IMG/VR virus record: IMGVR_UViG_3300042691_012552
Location: 1-20,376 of that record
Direction: 5' to 3' (one strand)
Length of the DNA: 20,376 nt
Source: a virus
Position numbers and translations under genes: made by a program
Shown here: one piece after another, positions 1 to 8,017 of the stretch
Layout of the letters: every line of letters starts with the position of its first letter
Numbering within the stretch: position 1 is the first letter of the stretch
Notes under the pieces: generated by a model
Seen by the model: only the letters and a program-made list of their open reading frames with translations
Told to the model about the DNA's origin: nothing
The model's database searches: none

Positions 1-2
1 TG

Positions 3-260
3 GAAGATGCACAAGGATCTGCTGTGATGCGTAATGGACTATATGTTCCCACTAATGTTAATACAAAAGCATGGAGAAAAGCTAAAGTAGTTTTAACTGG
101 ACCGAATGTGGCTTATTGTAAAAAGGATGATATCGTAATTTTCCCTAATGATAAGGGAGTAACTGTTTCTAATATGGAAATCGAAGGATACGGAACGGTT
201 AAGAAGGGTATGTTTTTAAACGAACAAAGAATGTTTGGTATAGCTCATAAAAAAAGCTAA
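3..260 (+). CDS. GroES-like co-chaperonin, C-terminal part (5' truncated)
   Basis: The reading frame is open to the left edge, so the start codon lies outside the window and only about 85 C-terminal residues are visible. The GTG at 24 and ATG at 27 are internal, since the codons before them (E D A Q G S A) continue the frame. The sequence has a GroES-like layout: a GLYVP segment, then KVVLTGPNV, then KKDDIVIFPNDKG (the usual 'GD.V.f....G' strand), then an FLNEQRMFGI end. In T4 the co-chaperonin gp31 works with host GroEL to fold capsid protein gp23, which is encoded downstream here. The family call rests on spacing of small motifs and not on a strong signature, so another small beta-barrel protein is possible. 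The TAA stop lies inside the late-promoter-like motif of the next gene. Confidence 0.45.
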   Translation, partial: EDAQGSAVMRNGLYVPTNVNTKAWRKAKVVLTGPNVAYCKKDDIVIFPNDKGVTVSNMEIEGYGTVKKGMFLNEQRMFGIAHKKS

Positions 261-263
261 ATA
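257..263 (+). promoter_or_regulatory. Late-promoter-like motif CTAAATA
   Basis: CTAAATA, then five bases, then the GTG start at 269. The TAA of the upstream gene's stop codon (258-260) is part of the motif. It resembles the T4 late -10 element TATAAATA read by sigma factor gp55. Confidence 0.55.
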
Positions 264-268
264 TTTAG

Positions 269-760
269 GTGGCAGACCCTAAACAACCTAAAAGAGATGA
301 AATTAAGCCATATAAATATGGCACAGAATATAACATGGCAAGAGTATCTAGAAATGCTCTTGCCTCTCTTTTGCAGAACAATGTTTGTATTCTTTCTATA
401 ATAAGAAGAGTACAACCACCAGATAAATCAAAGCATCCTCGTCCTATTAATGCTAGGAGAAGGATGCTTTGTTGTAATAGTATAGAATTCTTGGAATCAT
501 ATAATGGTAAAATAAAATTGGGTCATTTTAATCCAAAAGGTATTGGGCTCCCTTATGATCCTATGGCTTATAATTTATTAGCAACATGGGATTTATTAAT
601 GATTGATTATAGAGTTATTAATATGGATGATTGTTATTTAAATTATGCTTATCCTATTAATACTAGGGAAATGAGAAATATGTTTTGGAGAGAAATCTTT
701 AATAAAACATTTTATTTGATGTCACCACAAGAAAAATACGGCTGGATGAATACATGGTAG
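269..760 (+). CDS. Conserved phage protein, possible SH3-like beta-barrel
   Basis: 163 residues. The GTG start is chosen because it lies exactly 5 nt after a CTAAATA motif, the spacing used by most genes here; it gives MADPKQPK. The body contains a strand-rich region around residues 35-115, with NNVCILSI, RRRMLCC and then NLLATWDLLMIDYRVIN. This pattern (paired hydrophobic strands, a Cys-containing strand, then a WDL...D.R strand) resembles small T4-like phage proteins often labelled SH3 beta-barrel fold proteins. The last 30 residues (FWREIFNKTFYLMSPQEK) are probably helical. No enzymatic motif is visible. It lies between the co-chaperonin fragment and a 119-aa unknown protein. The role is unknown; the fold suggestion is from memory of the family pattern only. 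Confidence 0.6.
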   Translation: MADPKQPKRDEIKPYKYGTEYNMARVSRNALASLLQNNVCILSIIRRVQPPDKSKHPRPINARRRMLCCNSIEFLESYNGKIKLGHFNPKGIGLPYDPMAYNLLATWDLLMIDYRVINMDDCYLNYAYPINTREMRNMFWREIFNKTFYLMSPQEKYGWMNTW

Positions 761-791
761 TTGACATTTGTATATTTATTTTAAATATAAT
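761..791 (+). promoter_or_regulatory. TTGACA element overlapping a late-like motif
   Basis: TTGACA at 761-766 starts right after the upstream stop. TATAAT is present at 786-791 but 19 nt away, and TAAATA at 782-787 is 15 nt away. The late-like motif TTAAATA (781-787) sits 6 nt before the ATG at 794. The site could combine an early sigma-70-like and a late promoter. The spacing is not ideal for sigma-70, so this is tentative. Confidence 0.4.
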
Positions 792-793
792 TA

Positions 794-1153
794 ATGTTAC
801 TTAAAGAATATGATTTTAATTATTTCCTACAAAGAAATGTAGTTTTTGTTTTAGAAAATAAAATAATAAAAGAGGGTAAATTATTTCTGTTTAACCAAAA
901 AGATTATTATCTTATATTTTATCTACGTACTGGAAATAATGAACAGAAAAAATTTGAAATTCCGTATCCATTTTCTGTACAAAGAATTAATAATTATTTA
1001 GTTTTGGATTATTCTTTGAGTGCTATATCTGGTGGTGATTCTGAATTGTATTACAGGCTAATATCTTTGAACCAAAATTCTAATTCTAGATTTTATAATA
1101 ATAAAATTGTAATTTTTGAAAAAAATGCTGTTGATTTTTCTGTCGTTTTGTAG
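794..1153 (+). CDS. Hypothetical protein, 119 aa
   Basis: Not recognised. The protein is rich in Asn, Tyr, Phe and Ile, with no transmembrane segment or catalytic motif. Alternating hydrophobic stretches (VVFVLENKIIKEGKLFLF, YYLIFYLRT, NYLVLDYSL) suggest a mostly beta fold. The ATG lies 6 nt after TTAAATA, and a TTGACA box begins directly after the preceding stop, so this gene may open a new transcript. The helicase gene follows after 12 nt with no promoter motif, so the two are probably co-transcribed. The composition is normal for such an AT-rich genome. Confidence 0.65.
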   Translation: MLLKEYDFNYFLQRNVVFVLENKIIKEGKLFLFNQKDYYLIFYLRTGNNEQKKFEIPYPFSVQRINNYLVLDYSLSAISGGDSELYYRLISLNQNSNSRFYNNKIVIFEKNAVDFSVVL

Positions 1154-1165
1154 TATGTTGTTGGG

Positions 1166-2791
1166 ATGGCTTTACTAGACTATTTTCCATCTCAATTTAA
1201 TCCACTTATACAACAAGTGGAATTACTCAATAAAATTGATGAAGCTTTTAATGATGGTTATAAATTTGTAATTTGTTGTGCTCCTACTGGTAGCGGAAAA
1301 TCATTTTTATCCAAGACATTAGCAAATATTTCTTCTGAACCGAGTCAAGAATTCAAAAATCTTGTAGAGAACGGAAGCGCATTCAGATTAGATACTTACG
1401 GTAATTATACAAAAGAACAAGAATGTTTAGATGAAAAACCTTTTGGTGTATTTGCTTTGACTATTACTAAAAGTTTACAAGATCAGTATACCGAGTTATT
1501 CGAAGATTCAAAAGCCTTAAAAGGTAAAACAAATTACATGTGTAATGTTGATCCTGAATATGATGTAGATGTTGCTCCTTGTTTATTCACACCCGGATTG
1601 AAAGAAAAATGTATATTAAACAATACATGTTCTTATTACAATGCAAGGAAAGAAATGTTAACCAATAAATTTGGGGTGCTTAATTATAGCATGTTTCTTT
1701 CTATGCCTGAACATGTCAGGAATAGGCAATATATTATATGCGATGAAGCTTCTGAGGTTGAAGATGAATTAGTAAAAAGATTTAGTCGTTCTTTACCATA
1801 TAAGTTGTTAAAAAGATTAGGATATTCTCCGAAAGAAATCCCTGTTGAGAATTACAGTAAATTTAAAATTTGGTTAGATAATTTAATCATAAAAATCGGA
1901 GATGAAGTGGATGCATTGAAGCGTCTTTTAAATAAAAAGAAAGGCAAAGCCGAATTCGATTCGAATATACAAAGATTTAAATTATTCAATAATTTGCTTC
2001 GTCAAATGCAAGGAACAATGGACACATGGAAAGAATGTGAATATGTTATTGAACATAACTTAGACGGTATCACATTAAAACCTTTTCGTGTAGATAATTT
2101 AGCAAAACATATATTTTCACATGCTGATAAAATTTTATTAATGTCAGCAACTATTATTGATCCTGAAAATTTTGCAAAAACTTTAGGAATTAAAAAATTC
2201 AAATACATTGAAGTAGATTCAACATTTGATCCTAAAAATGCTCCAATATTTGCATCTACAGGAAATAAAATAAATTATAAAAACTTAAAAGAAAAGTTAC
2301 CTTCAATTAAGGAAACAGTAGAAAAAATCTGTTTAGCACATAAAAACGAAAAAGGTATTATCCACACTCATACCAACGAAATTACTCAATATTTAAAAGA
2401 TAATATTGATGATCCTAGATTTTTGTTTCGTATTGATGGAATGGATAACGAAAAGATTTTGAAGTTACATTTCGAATCTAAAGAACCAACAATATTAGTA
2501 AGTCCATCAATGGCATACGGAGTGGATTTAAAAGAGGATTTAGCTAGGTTTCAAGTTGTAATCAAAGCTGCCTACCTTCCTTTGTACGATGAAAGGATTA
2601 AAAGGCTTTTTAAAGAAGATAAGGATTGGTATGTAAATAAGATGTTAAACAATCTTATTCAAGCTTGTGGTAGAGGAGTTAGATCGAAACAGGACAAATG
2701 TGTAACCTATATATTAGACGGGACTATTTCTGATACAGTAATTAGATCAGCATATAAATTACCAAAATACTTTTTAAAGAGATTTGTTTAA
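1166..2791 (+). CDS. DinG/XPD-like superfamily 2 helicase with Fe-S cysteines
   Basis: 541 residues. Walker A is APTGSGKS (39-46), the Walker B/DEAH-like box is DEAS (193-196), SAT (motif III) is at 327-329, and motif VI is QACGRGVRS (499-507). Between Walker A and DEAS there are four cysteines, C126, C139, C149 and C155, followed by YYNAR. This is the place and spacing where DinG, XPD and Rad3 helicases bind a 4Fe-4S cluster. Such enzymes unwind DNA 5' to 3' using ATP and can remove R-loops or D-loops. The role in the phage is inferred to be replication, recombination or clearing transcription conflicts. The ATG at 1166 gives MALLDYFPSQFNPLIQQ, a plausible Q-motif-like N-terminus. No promoter motif and no clear ribosome site precede it, and it follows the upstream stop by 12 nt, suggesting coupled translation. 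Confidence 0.85.
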   Translation: MALLDYFPSQFNPLIQQVELLNKIDEAFNDGYKFVICCAPTGSGKSFLSKTLANISSEPSQEFKNLVENGSAFRLDTYGNYTKEQECLDEKPFGVFALTITKSLQDQYTELFEDSKALKGKTNYMCNVDPEYDVDVAPCLFTPGLKEKCILNNTCSYYNARKEMLTNKFGVLNYSMFLSMPEHVRNRQYIICDEASEVEDELVKRFSRSLPYKLLKRLGYSPKEIPVENYSKFKIWLDNLIIKIGDEVDALKRLLNKKKGKAEFDSNIQRFKLFNNLLRQMQGTMDTWKECEYVIEHNLDGITLKPFRVDNLAKHIFSHADKILLMSATIIDPENFAKTLGIKKFKYIEVDSTFDPKNAPIFASTGNKINYKNLKEKLPSIKETVEKICLAHKNEKGIIHTHTNEITQYLKDNIDDPRFLFRIDGMDNEKILKLHFESKEPTILVSPSMAYGVDLKEDLARFQVVIKAAYLPLYDERIKRLFKEDKDWYVNKMLNNLIQACGRGVRSKQDKCVTYILDGTISDTVIRSAYKLPKYFLKRFV

Positions 2792-2800
2792 GAACATGGT

Positions 2801-2834
2801 TAGCTACCAATATTACTAAATATATTAGTAGCTA
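2801..2834 (+). promoter_or_regulatory. Imperfect palindrome around the gp15 late-like promoter
   Basis: TAGCTAC (2801-2807) pairs with GTAGCTA (2828-2834). After one mismatch, AATAT (2809-2813) pairs with ATATT (2822-2826), leaving an 8-nt loop. CTAAATA (2816-2822) lies in the middle. The motif-to-ATG gap here is 11 nt, unlike the usual 5. The right arm includes the A of the start codon. No T-run follows, so a terminator is unlikely; an operator is possible. Confidence 0.45.
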
Positions 2835-3958
2835 TGTATAATAAAACTTTTAATTTTGAAATTCGTGATCTATTGACCCAATTTATAGCGGCAATGGATG
2901 ATGTAGTTATATCTCGCTATAATAAAGATAGAGAAGAAAAGGAAAGAATAAAGGTTAGATATATACATGCTCCAAAAGAAAGAGTTTTTTATGATCTGGT
3001 AAATAAGGCACAAAACATTACATTGCCAGTTATATCAGTCAATATGACTGGAATTCAAAGAGACGAATCTAGAGTCTTTAATAAGATTGATGGTTTTTAT
3101 GAACCAGTAAGAAGGGAAATGCATGGTAAGCTCACTACTCATATAGCGATGCCAATTCCTGTTAATATTAATGTTTCTGTAAGTATAATAACAAATTATC
3201 AATCTGATTTAGAGCAAATAATATCAAATTTTGTTCCTTATTCTAATCCATATATAATTATATGTTGGAAAACTCCAGAATCTTTTAGAATTAATAATAT
3301 AGAAGAAATAAGATCTGAAGTATTATGGGATGGTTCAATTCAAGTAGAATATCCCACTGATATAGAATCTTCTACTAAACCTAGATTTGCAGGAAATACA
3401 ACTTTTACTATTAAAGGTTGGTTATTTCCTGCTGCTGAAGATGATTATTATAAAAATATATATTTTGTTAATAATCATTTTAGATTAACAGAAAAATATA
3501 ATTTGAATTATGATTCATATTCAACTGATTTGTCTGCTGAAAATGGATTGACTGTTTCAGAAACTATTTCTATTTCTGGAGCACCATTAATAACAAATCT
3601 CTATATTTATAGAGATAATGGTCCGTTCGAATTATCTGGTACTAATGTAGTTATTGAAAATAGAAATACATTTATACTTTTAGGACAAAACTTTCAATAT
3701 ACCACAAATGTATTAGTCAGTAGCGATTCTAATACACTTTATACTAATTTAACATCATTATCTTATACGTATTACCCAAAATTAAGTGGATTTATTTTAC
3801 CAGAACAAAATTACAAGATAATGAATAAAAATTCCATTCATATAAATCTACCTAGATTTACTGAAAATGCAAATATAAATTTTGTTGTTACGAATCCTAT
3901 AGGTTGGAAAGATACTAATTCAATTGATACACAAATGTACTATATTTCAAGTGTATAG
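2834..3958 (+). CDS. 15: Tail sheath stabiliser and completion protein (T4 gp15-like)
   Basis: 374 residues; T4 gp15 is about 270. The first 220 residues follow the gp15 pattern: an aromatic start (MYNKTFNFEIRDL), a KERIKVRYIHAPKER stretch matching 'IRVPITYASKE', then LPVISVNMTGIQRDE, PIPVNINVSVSIITNY, the helix DLEQIISNFVPYSNPYI, and the closing TFTIKGWLFPA matching T4 'TFEVNGWMYPP'. gp15 forms a hexamer at the head-proximal end of the tail, caps the sheath and tube, and joins the tail to the neck. The C-terminal 150 residues are an extension with no counterpart I recognise; it looks beta-rich (an immunoglobulin-like or decoration domain is possible). The gene is followed by the portal gene. 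Confidence 0.75.
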   Translation: MYNKTFNFEIRDLLTQFIAAMDDVVISRYNKDREEKERIKVRYIHAPKERVFYDLVNKAQNITLPVISVNMTGIQRDESRVFNKIDGFYEPVRREMHGKLTTHIAMPIPVNINVSVSIITNYQSDLEQIISNFVPYSNPYIIICWKTPESFRINNIEEIRSEVLWDGSIQVEYPTDIESSTKPRFAGNTTFTIKGWLFPAAEDDYYKNIYFVNNHFRLTEKYNLNYDSYSTDLSAENGLTVSETISISGAPLITNLYIYRDNGPFELSGTNVVIENRNTFILLGQNFQYTTNVLVSSDSNTLYTNLTSLSYTYYPKLSGFILPEQNYKIMNKNSIHINLPRFTENANINFVVTNPIGWKDTNSIDTQMYYISSV

Positions 3959-3961
3959 TGA

Positions 3962-3968
3962 ATAAATA
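3962..3968 (+). promoter_or_regulatory. Late-promoter-like motif ATAAATA
   Basis: ATAAATA, then AAAAC (5 nt), then the portal ATG at 3974. It lies in the 15-nt gap after the gp15 gene. Confidence 0.6.
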
Positions 3969-3973
3969 AAAAC

Positions 3974-5788
3974 ATGGCTGATAATTTCAATGATGGTAAA
4001 ACATCTACATTTGGTAGAGAATTGATGAATTATATTTCATCAAAATTGCCATATACTGGTATTGATGTAACAAAACTTACTGATACATTAAATCCAAAAT
4101 ACAAATATTTTGAGGATACTGGAACTAGAAGAGCAGAAGTTCTATCTAGGCATTCAATTTCTCAAAATTTTGATTATAATAATTCTTCTTTAGGGCAAGT
4201 AACTTCGGATAAACATTATAGCCAAATAATGTATGCTAATATCCAAAAGGATAAAGCAGCAAGAATTAGAGACTATAGAATAATGGGTGCATTTTCAGAA
4301 GTAGCAAATGCATTAGATGAGATATGTGATGAATGTATTAATATAGATTCGAACTTGAACAGTTGTATGAATCTAAAATATAAAAATATTTCTTTATCTA
4401 ATTACCAAATGGATGCCTTACAAAAGGAATTTTTGAAGTATACCAGTTATTTTGATTTTGAACATAAGGGATGGAGTTATTTTAGACAGTTTTTAATTGA
4501 AGGAGAAATATATTGGGAACATATTATTCACAAGGACTATCCAGATGAAGGTATTTTAGGTGTTGTTCAGGTTCCAACAGAATTAATTGATCCTGTATTT
4601 TCTAATGTACAAAATGTAATGGTTAAGGGATATTTATATAGAAAGCCTAAATTTGATCCTAATAATCCATTAAAACAAATTGGCGTTGATTTTATTCCTA
4701 TGGATAAAAATCAGATTACTTATGTAAATTCTGAAGTATGGAATGAAAACAAAACCATGCGTCTTCCGTTCTTGGAAAATTGTCGTAGAGCTTACAGACA
4801 ATTATCAATGATCGAAGATTCGATTGTTATATATCGTTTGGCTAGAGCACCAGAAAGATTAGTGTTTAATGTTGATGTGGGAAACATGCCTGCTCCAAAA
4901 GCAGAAGCATATCTTCGTAAATTAATTACTAATTATTGGAGCAGCAAAACTTATGATCCAAATCAAGGTGGTATTGTACAAAAATTTAATCCTCAATCTA
5001 TTCTAGATAATTTTTGGTTTGCGAAGCGAGCAGGATCTGATGGCACAAGTGTTACGCAATTAGCTGGAGCAGCAAATTTAGGTGAATTGGAAGATTTGAT
5101 GTATTTCGTTAAAAAACTTTATCAATCTTTGAAAGTTCCTACTACAAGATTAGATCCTCAAGATGCATTTCGTGATGGCACAGACATGCTTCGTGAAGAA
5201 TTAAAATTTGCTAGATTTATAATTAGACAACAACAATTGTTTGCAAATGGTATTAAAAATGGTTTCATGACTCATTTACAAATGAAAGGAATGTGGAAAT
5301 CTTTTGGTTTAAAAGAAGATTCTTTACAGGTATCTTTCAATGTACCTACAAATTTTTACGAACTAAGAGAAAGTCAAAAACTAGAATTGAAAGTTTCTAA
5401 CTTCGGTAATTTAGCTTCTAATGAATCTGTTTCTCCTACTTTTGCTCAGAAGAGATATTTAGGATGGACTGATATAGAAATTAAAGCTAACAGAGAATTC
5501 TTAAGAAAAGATAAAGAGTTAAGATGGGAATTAACTCAAATCGAACAATTTGGTCCGAAATGGAAAGAGATGGCTGCACAACAAGCTGAAGCAGCAGCAG
5601 GTGGAGAAGCACCTCCTCCAGCAGGAGGAGGTGGTGGAGGAGGAGGAGGAGGTGGAATGCCACCAGCATTTACTGGTGGACCAGCAGGACCAGAAGGAGC
5701 ACCTCCTGAAACTGGAGGTGAGGCTGGTGCTGCACCAGCAGGTGGAGAAGGAACTCCACCCCCAGCACCTGAAGAAGCACCAGAATAA
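3974..5788 (+). CDS. 20: Portal vertex protein (T4 gp20-like) with Gly/Pro-rich tail
   Basis: 604 residues. The core (residues 1 to about 530) matches T4-type portals: an N-terminal region with YANIQKDKAARIRDYRIM, a helical segment with EVANALDEICDECI, then the conserved stretch around LPFLENCRRAYRQLSMIEDSIVIYRLARAPERLVFNVDVGNMP, and TTRLDP followed by a long helix. The portal dodecamer is the DNA gate of the capsid, docks the terminase and starts prohead assembly. From residue 535 on the protein is low-complexity: 11 glycines in a row (5624-5656), then Pro, Gly, Ala and Glu repeats to the end. This tail is much richer in G and C than the rest of the genome. Typical T4 portals (about 520 aa) lack it. 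The ATG sits 5 nt after ATAAATA. Confidence 0.85.
   Translation: MADNFNDGKTSTFGRELMNYISSKLPYTGIDVTKLTDTLNPKYKYFEDTGTRRAEVLSRHSISQNFDYNNSSLGQVTSDKHYSQIMYANIQKDKAARIRDYRIMGAFSEVANALDEICDECINIDSNLNSCMNLKYKNISLSNYQMDALQKEFLKYTSYFDFEHKGWSYFRQFLIEGEIYWEHIIHKDYPDEGILGVVQVPTELIDPVFSNVQNVMVKGYLYRKPKFDPNNPLKQIGVDFIPMDKNQITYVNSEVWNENKTMRLPFLENCRRAYRQLSMIEDSIVIYRLARAPERLVFNVDVGNMPAPKAEAYLRKLITNYWSSKTYDPNQGGIVQKFNPQSILDNFWFAKRAGSDGTSVTQLAGAANLGELEDLMYFVKKLYQSLKVPTTRLDPQDAFRDGTDMLREELKFARFIIRQQQLFANGIKNGFMTHLQMKGMWKSFGLKEDSLQVSFNVPTNFYELRESQKLELKVSNFGNLASNESVSPTFAQKRYLGWTDIEIKANREFLRKDKELRWELTQIEQFGPKWKEMAAQQAEAAAGGEAPPPAGGGGGGGGGGGMPPAFTGGPAGPEGAPPETGGEAGAAPAGGEGTPPPAPEEAPE
5596..5785 (+). repeat. GC-rich GGN/CCN low-complexity tract in the portal gene
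   Basis: This in-frame tract encodes Gly, Pro, Ala and Glu. It includes GGA/GGT codons repeated 11 times at 5624-5656 and later scattered CCA, GGT and GAA codons. The trinucleotide run is prone to slippage, which would change the number of glycines without shifting frame. The base composition contrasts sharply with the flanking DNA. Confidence 0.8.
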
Positions 5789-5798
5789 TACAATATCA

Positions 5799-5806
5799 TA
5801 TAAATA
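5799..5806 (+). promoter_or_regulatory. Perfect T4-type late promoter element TATAAATA
   Basis: This exact T4 late -10 consensus is followed by ATTAA (5 nt) and the ATG at 5812. It is the best-matching copy in the window and lies in the 23-nt gap after the portal stop. Confidence 0.7.
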
Positions 5807-5811
5807 ATTAA

Positions 5812-6984
5812 ATGGCATGTCCGATTACTCCAATAGAAGCCTTCCAAAGTACTAATCTAAATAACAAGATTGATTCTTTTAGTAGATTGGCAGATAGAAT
5901 TGTTAGAGCTATAGGAGCACCATTAGTAGCTGTAGAAGCACATCAAGACCAGATATTCGAAAACATAGCATTAGCTTGTGAAATGTTTTCTAAATATGCA
6001 GGATACTCTAGAGAATATTTGATATTAGATTCTGCATTATATGAAAAAGGAAGAGGAATTAGATTAGATTATCTATATACATTAGCAAATAGTAATTTAT
6101 CTTTAAGAGAAAAGGTTACACATAAAACAGAATCAGTAAATACTTCCCCATATCTATTAAATGAATCCACATTTTTTATATCTGTATCTTCATTAAATAA
6201 AGTATTTTTTTCATTAAGTCCAGAACTTTCTGCTGCATTTCCTGATGGTTTAGAAAGAAATGTTATTTTGGATACTAGTTCATATATTACATTAGTATCA
6301 GCATTTTCATCAAATCCTACATTAAATGTAATACCAATATCTTCTTATTTTATACCTTCTCATACTAATCAAATAAGTATGAATGGTGTGGTTGATACAA
6401 CTCAACCAACTTTAATTTATAATAACATGTTTGATTATGATGTTATGGATTATCGTAAAGTAATATCAGTTACAAATTTCGAAGAAGGATCTACCACTGG
6501 TGTTAATACATTGTTTACTATAGAACAAACTTTAGCACAGCAAACTTATTTTAGTTATGCAATGGGTAACTATGGGTTCGATCTGATTAGTTGGTATACT
6601 GTTAAAAATTGGTTAGAAACTAGAGAAAAGGTTTTAGCTTTAAAAAGATCTTTTGAATTTGATGATAGAACACAATATCTTAAAATATATCCAGAACCTA
6701 CAAATTCTGTTAGATTCTATGGAGTATTAGATTGTTATATTGAAAAACCAATAAGAGATTTAATAAAAGAACAATGGGTATACAAATATGCATTAGCTCT
6801 TACTAAAATAGGAGTTGGTTATGTTCGTGGGAAATTTAGTGGAGTTAATATATTTGGTGGTCAAGCATGGGCAGCAGATATTAAAGCTGATGGTATAACA
6901 GAAAGAGATAAATTAGAAGAACAACTATACACCAATGCTGCTGGATTGGGTGATGCTGACCCTGCATTTTTTATTGTTGGATAA
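5812..6984 (+). CDS. Neck-like virion protein (possible gp13 homologue)
   Basis: 390 residues. It starts MACPITPIEAFQ 5 nt after a perfect TATAAATA. The N-terminal 75 residues look helical (DRIVRAIGAPLVAVEAHQDQIFENIALACEMFSKYAGY). The C-terminal third has KIYPEP, then an EQWVYKYALALTKIGVGYVRGK helix, then a Gly-rich loop and a closing acidic helix (ERDKLEEQL). That C-terminal layout, with a Trp/Tyr-rich helix then KIxxGxxRGK, recalls neck proteins of T4-like phages (gp13 in T4 is about 310 aa), which join the portal to the tail. The middle (residues 100-230) is a beta-rich insertion that I do not recognise. The position after the portal supports a connector role. The exact T4 counterpart is uncertain. 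Confidence 0.5.
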   Translation: MACPITPIEAFQSTNLNNKIDSFSRLADRIVRAIGAPLVAVEAHQDQIFENIALACEMFSKYAGYSREYLILDSALYEKGRGIRLDYLYTLANSNLSLREKVTHKTESVNTSPYLLNESTFFISVSSLNKVFFSLSPELSAAFPDGLERNVILDTSSYITLVSAFSSNPTLNVIPISSYFIPSHTNQISMNGVVDTTQPTLIYNNMFDYDVMDYRKVISVTNFEEGSTTGVNTLFTIEQTLAQQTYFSYAMGNYGFDLISWYTVKNWLETREKVLALKRSFEFDDRTQYLKIYPEPTNSVRFYGVLDCYIEKPIRDLIKEQWVYKYALALTKIGVGYVRGKFSGVNIFGGQAWAADIKADGITERDKLEEQLYTNAAGLGDADPAFFIVG

Positions 6985-6987
6985 TTT

Positions 6988-7530
6988 ATGAAAAATATAT
7001 ATTATATTATAATAATTATGTTTTCATTTGTTGTTGGTTGTGCTACACCAGCAACAAAACACACTATTTATCAACAACAAATAATACAAAAACAAGAAAG
7101 ATTAACTGATGATGCTAAAGACTTTTTAGTAAAAGCAACACAAATGTTAGAAATAAATTCTGGGACTATAGATCTTATAAGAGTTAGAAATCTTTTAGAA
7201 AAATCTCAATCTTTATTAGGAGTTGATGTTGATGATGGTAAAGAATTAAAAAATTTAAATGGAGCAGAATTAGACAAAGTTATTGATAAAGTTATAACAG
7301 AAGCAGAAAAAGAAAAAGATTCTATAGAAGAATTAAAGAAAAAGAACGAAGAAGAAGTTGGGAAGTTAGTAGTTTCAAACATTGAATATGAAACTTTAAA
7401 AAAAGATCAAGCTTCTAAAAGTCGTAAATTTTATATAACATGTAGTGTTATATTATCATTGATAGCAGCAATATTTTACTTTATTCCATCTGGAACAATT
7501 AAAGGATTGTTTAATTTATTTAAAAAATAG
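6988..7530 (+). CDS. Lipoprotein with coiled coil and C-terminal membrane segment; u-spanin-like
   Basis: 180 residues. The N-terminus is a lipoprotein signal: Met-Lys, a hydrophobic stretch (IYYIIIIMFSF), then the lipobox VVGC with the lipidated cysteine at C18. Residues 30-140 are charged and helical, with a Glu/Lys-rich segment around 100-125 that can form a coiled coil. Residues 148-166 (about FYITCSVILSLIAAIFYFI) form a transmembrane segment, followed by a short basic tail (KGLFNLFKK). A lipobox at one end and a membrane helix at the other is the topology of unimolecular spanins such as phage T1 gp11, which link outer and inner membranes and fuse them at lysis. It starts 3 nt after the neck-like gene with no promoter motif, so it is probably co-transcribed. 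The placement in a head gene cluster is unusual. The topology is read from sequence; the lysis role is inference. Confidence 0.6.
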   Translation: MKNIYYIIIIMFSFVVGCATPATKHTIYQQQIIQKQERLTDDAKDFLVKATQMLEINSGTIDLIRVRNLLEKSQSLLGVDVDDGKELKNLNGAELDKVIDKVITEAEKEKDSIEELKKKNEEEVGKLVVSNIEYETLKKDQASKSRKFYITCSVILSLIAAIFYFIPSGTIKGLFNLFKK

Positions 7531-7531
7531 T

Positions 7532-8017
7532 ATGCCTCCTTTATTTAAAAAAGATGAAAGATTTACTCAAGGTATTTTTAGACCTAAAAATCCAGATAAG
7601 TTTATAGGAAAAGATCTTATAATAGAAAAGAAAAATTTAGGAAAAGCAGCAATATTCAGATCATCATATGAAAGAAAATTTTTTATGTGGGCTGATAGTC
7701 ATCCTAATGTATTAGAATGGGGATCGGAAAATATAATTATTCCATACATAAGTCCGGTTGATAATAGATATCATAGATATTTTGTAGATAATTATGTAGT
7801 ATGGAAAGAAGGAAATGTTATAAAAAAATATCTAATTGAAATCAAACCTTTTGCTCAAACGCAACCACCCAAACCTTCTAATAGAAAAAAGAAAGCTACA
7901 ATTCTTTATGAGAATACTCAATGGAGTATTAATAAAGCAAAATGGGAAGCAGCTAAAAAAGTTGCTTCCCATATTAATGCTGAATTTTTAATTCTTACTG
8001 AAAAGGATTTATTTTAA
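7532..8017 (+). CDS. 4: Head completion protein (T4 gp4-like, nuclease-type fold)
   Basis: 161 residues, close to T4 gp4 (about 150). Matching landmarks are FRPKNPDKFIG near the start, FRSSYERKFFMWADSHPNVLEW (T4 has RSSWE...KWAD.HP.VLQW), IIPYISPVDNRYHRYF, then YLIEIKPFAQT and the end AEFLILTEKDLF. The residues fit a PD-(D/E)xK nuclease fold: E47, D86 and E103-x-K105, although the usual PDF around the aspartate is VDN here. gp4 (gene 50/4) acts on filled heads before tail joining. The start lies 1 nt after the previous stop with no promoter motif, so it is a third cistron after the neck-like gene. Its end overlaps the convergent 396-aa gene by 4 bp (TTAA shared by both stops). Confidence 0.85.
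   Translation: MPPLFKKDERFTQGIFRPKNPDKFIGKDLIIEKKNLGKAAIFRSSYERKFFMWADSHPNVLEWGSENIIIPYISPVDNRYHRYFVDNYVVWKEGNVIKKYLIEIKPFAQTQPPKPSNRKKKATILYENTQWSINKAKWEAAKKVASHINAEFLILTEKDLF

Noticed and set aside
5487-5847. Several long open frames on the other strand and in other frames over the portal tail
   Set aside because: They are by-products of the GC-rich low-complexity tract; their products are simple Leu, Ser/Cys or Gly/Pro repeats and overlap a clear portal gene.
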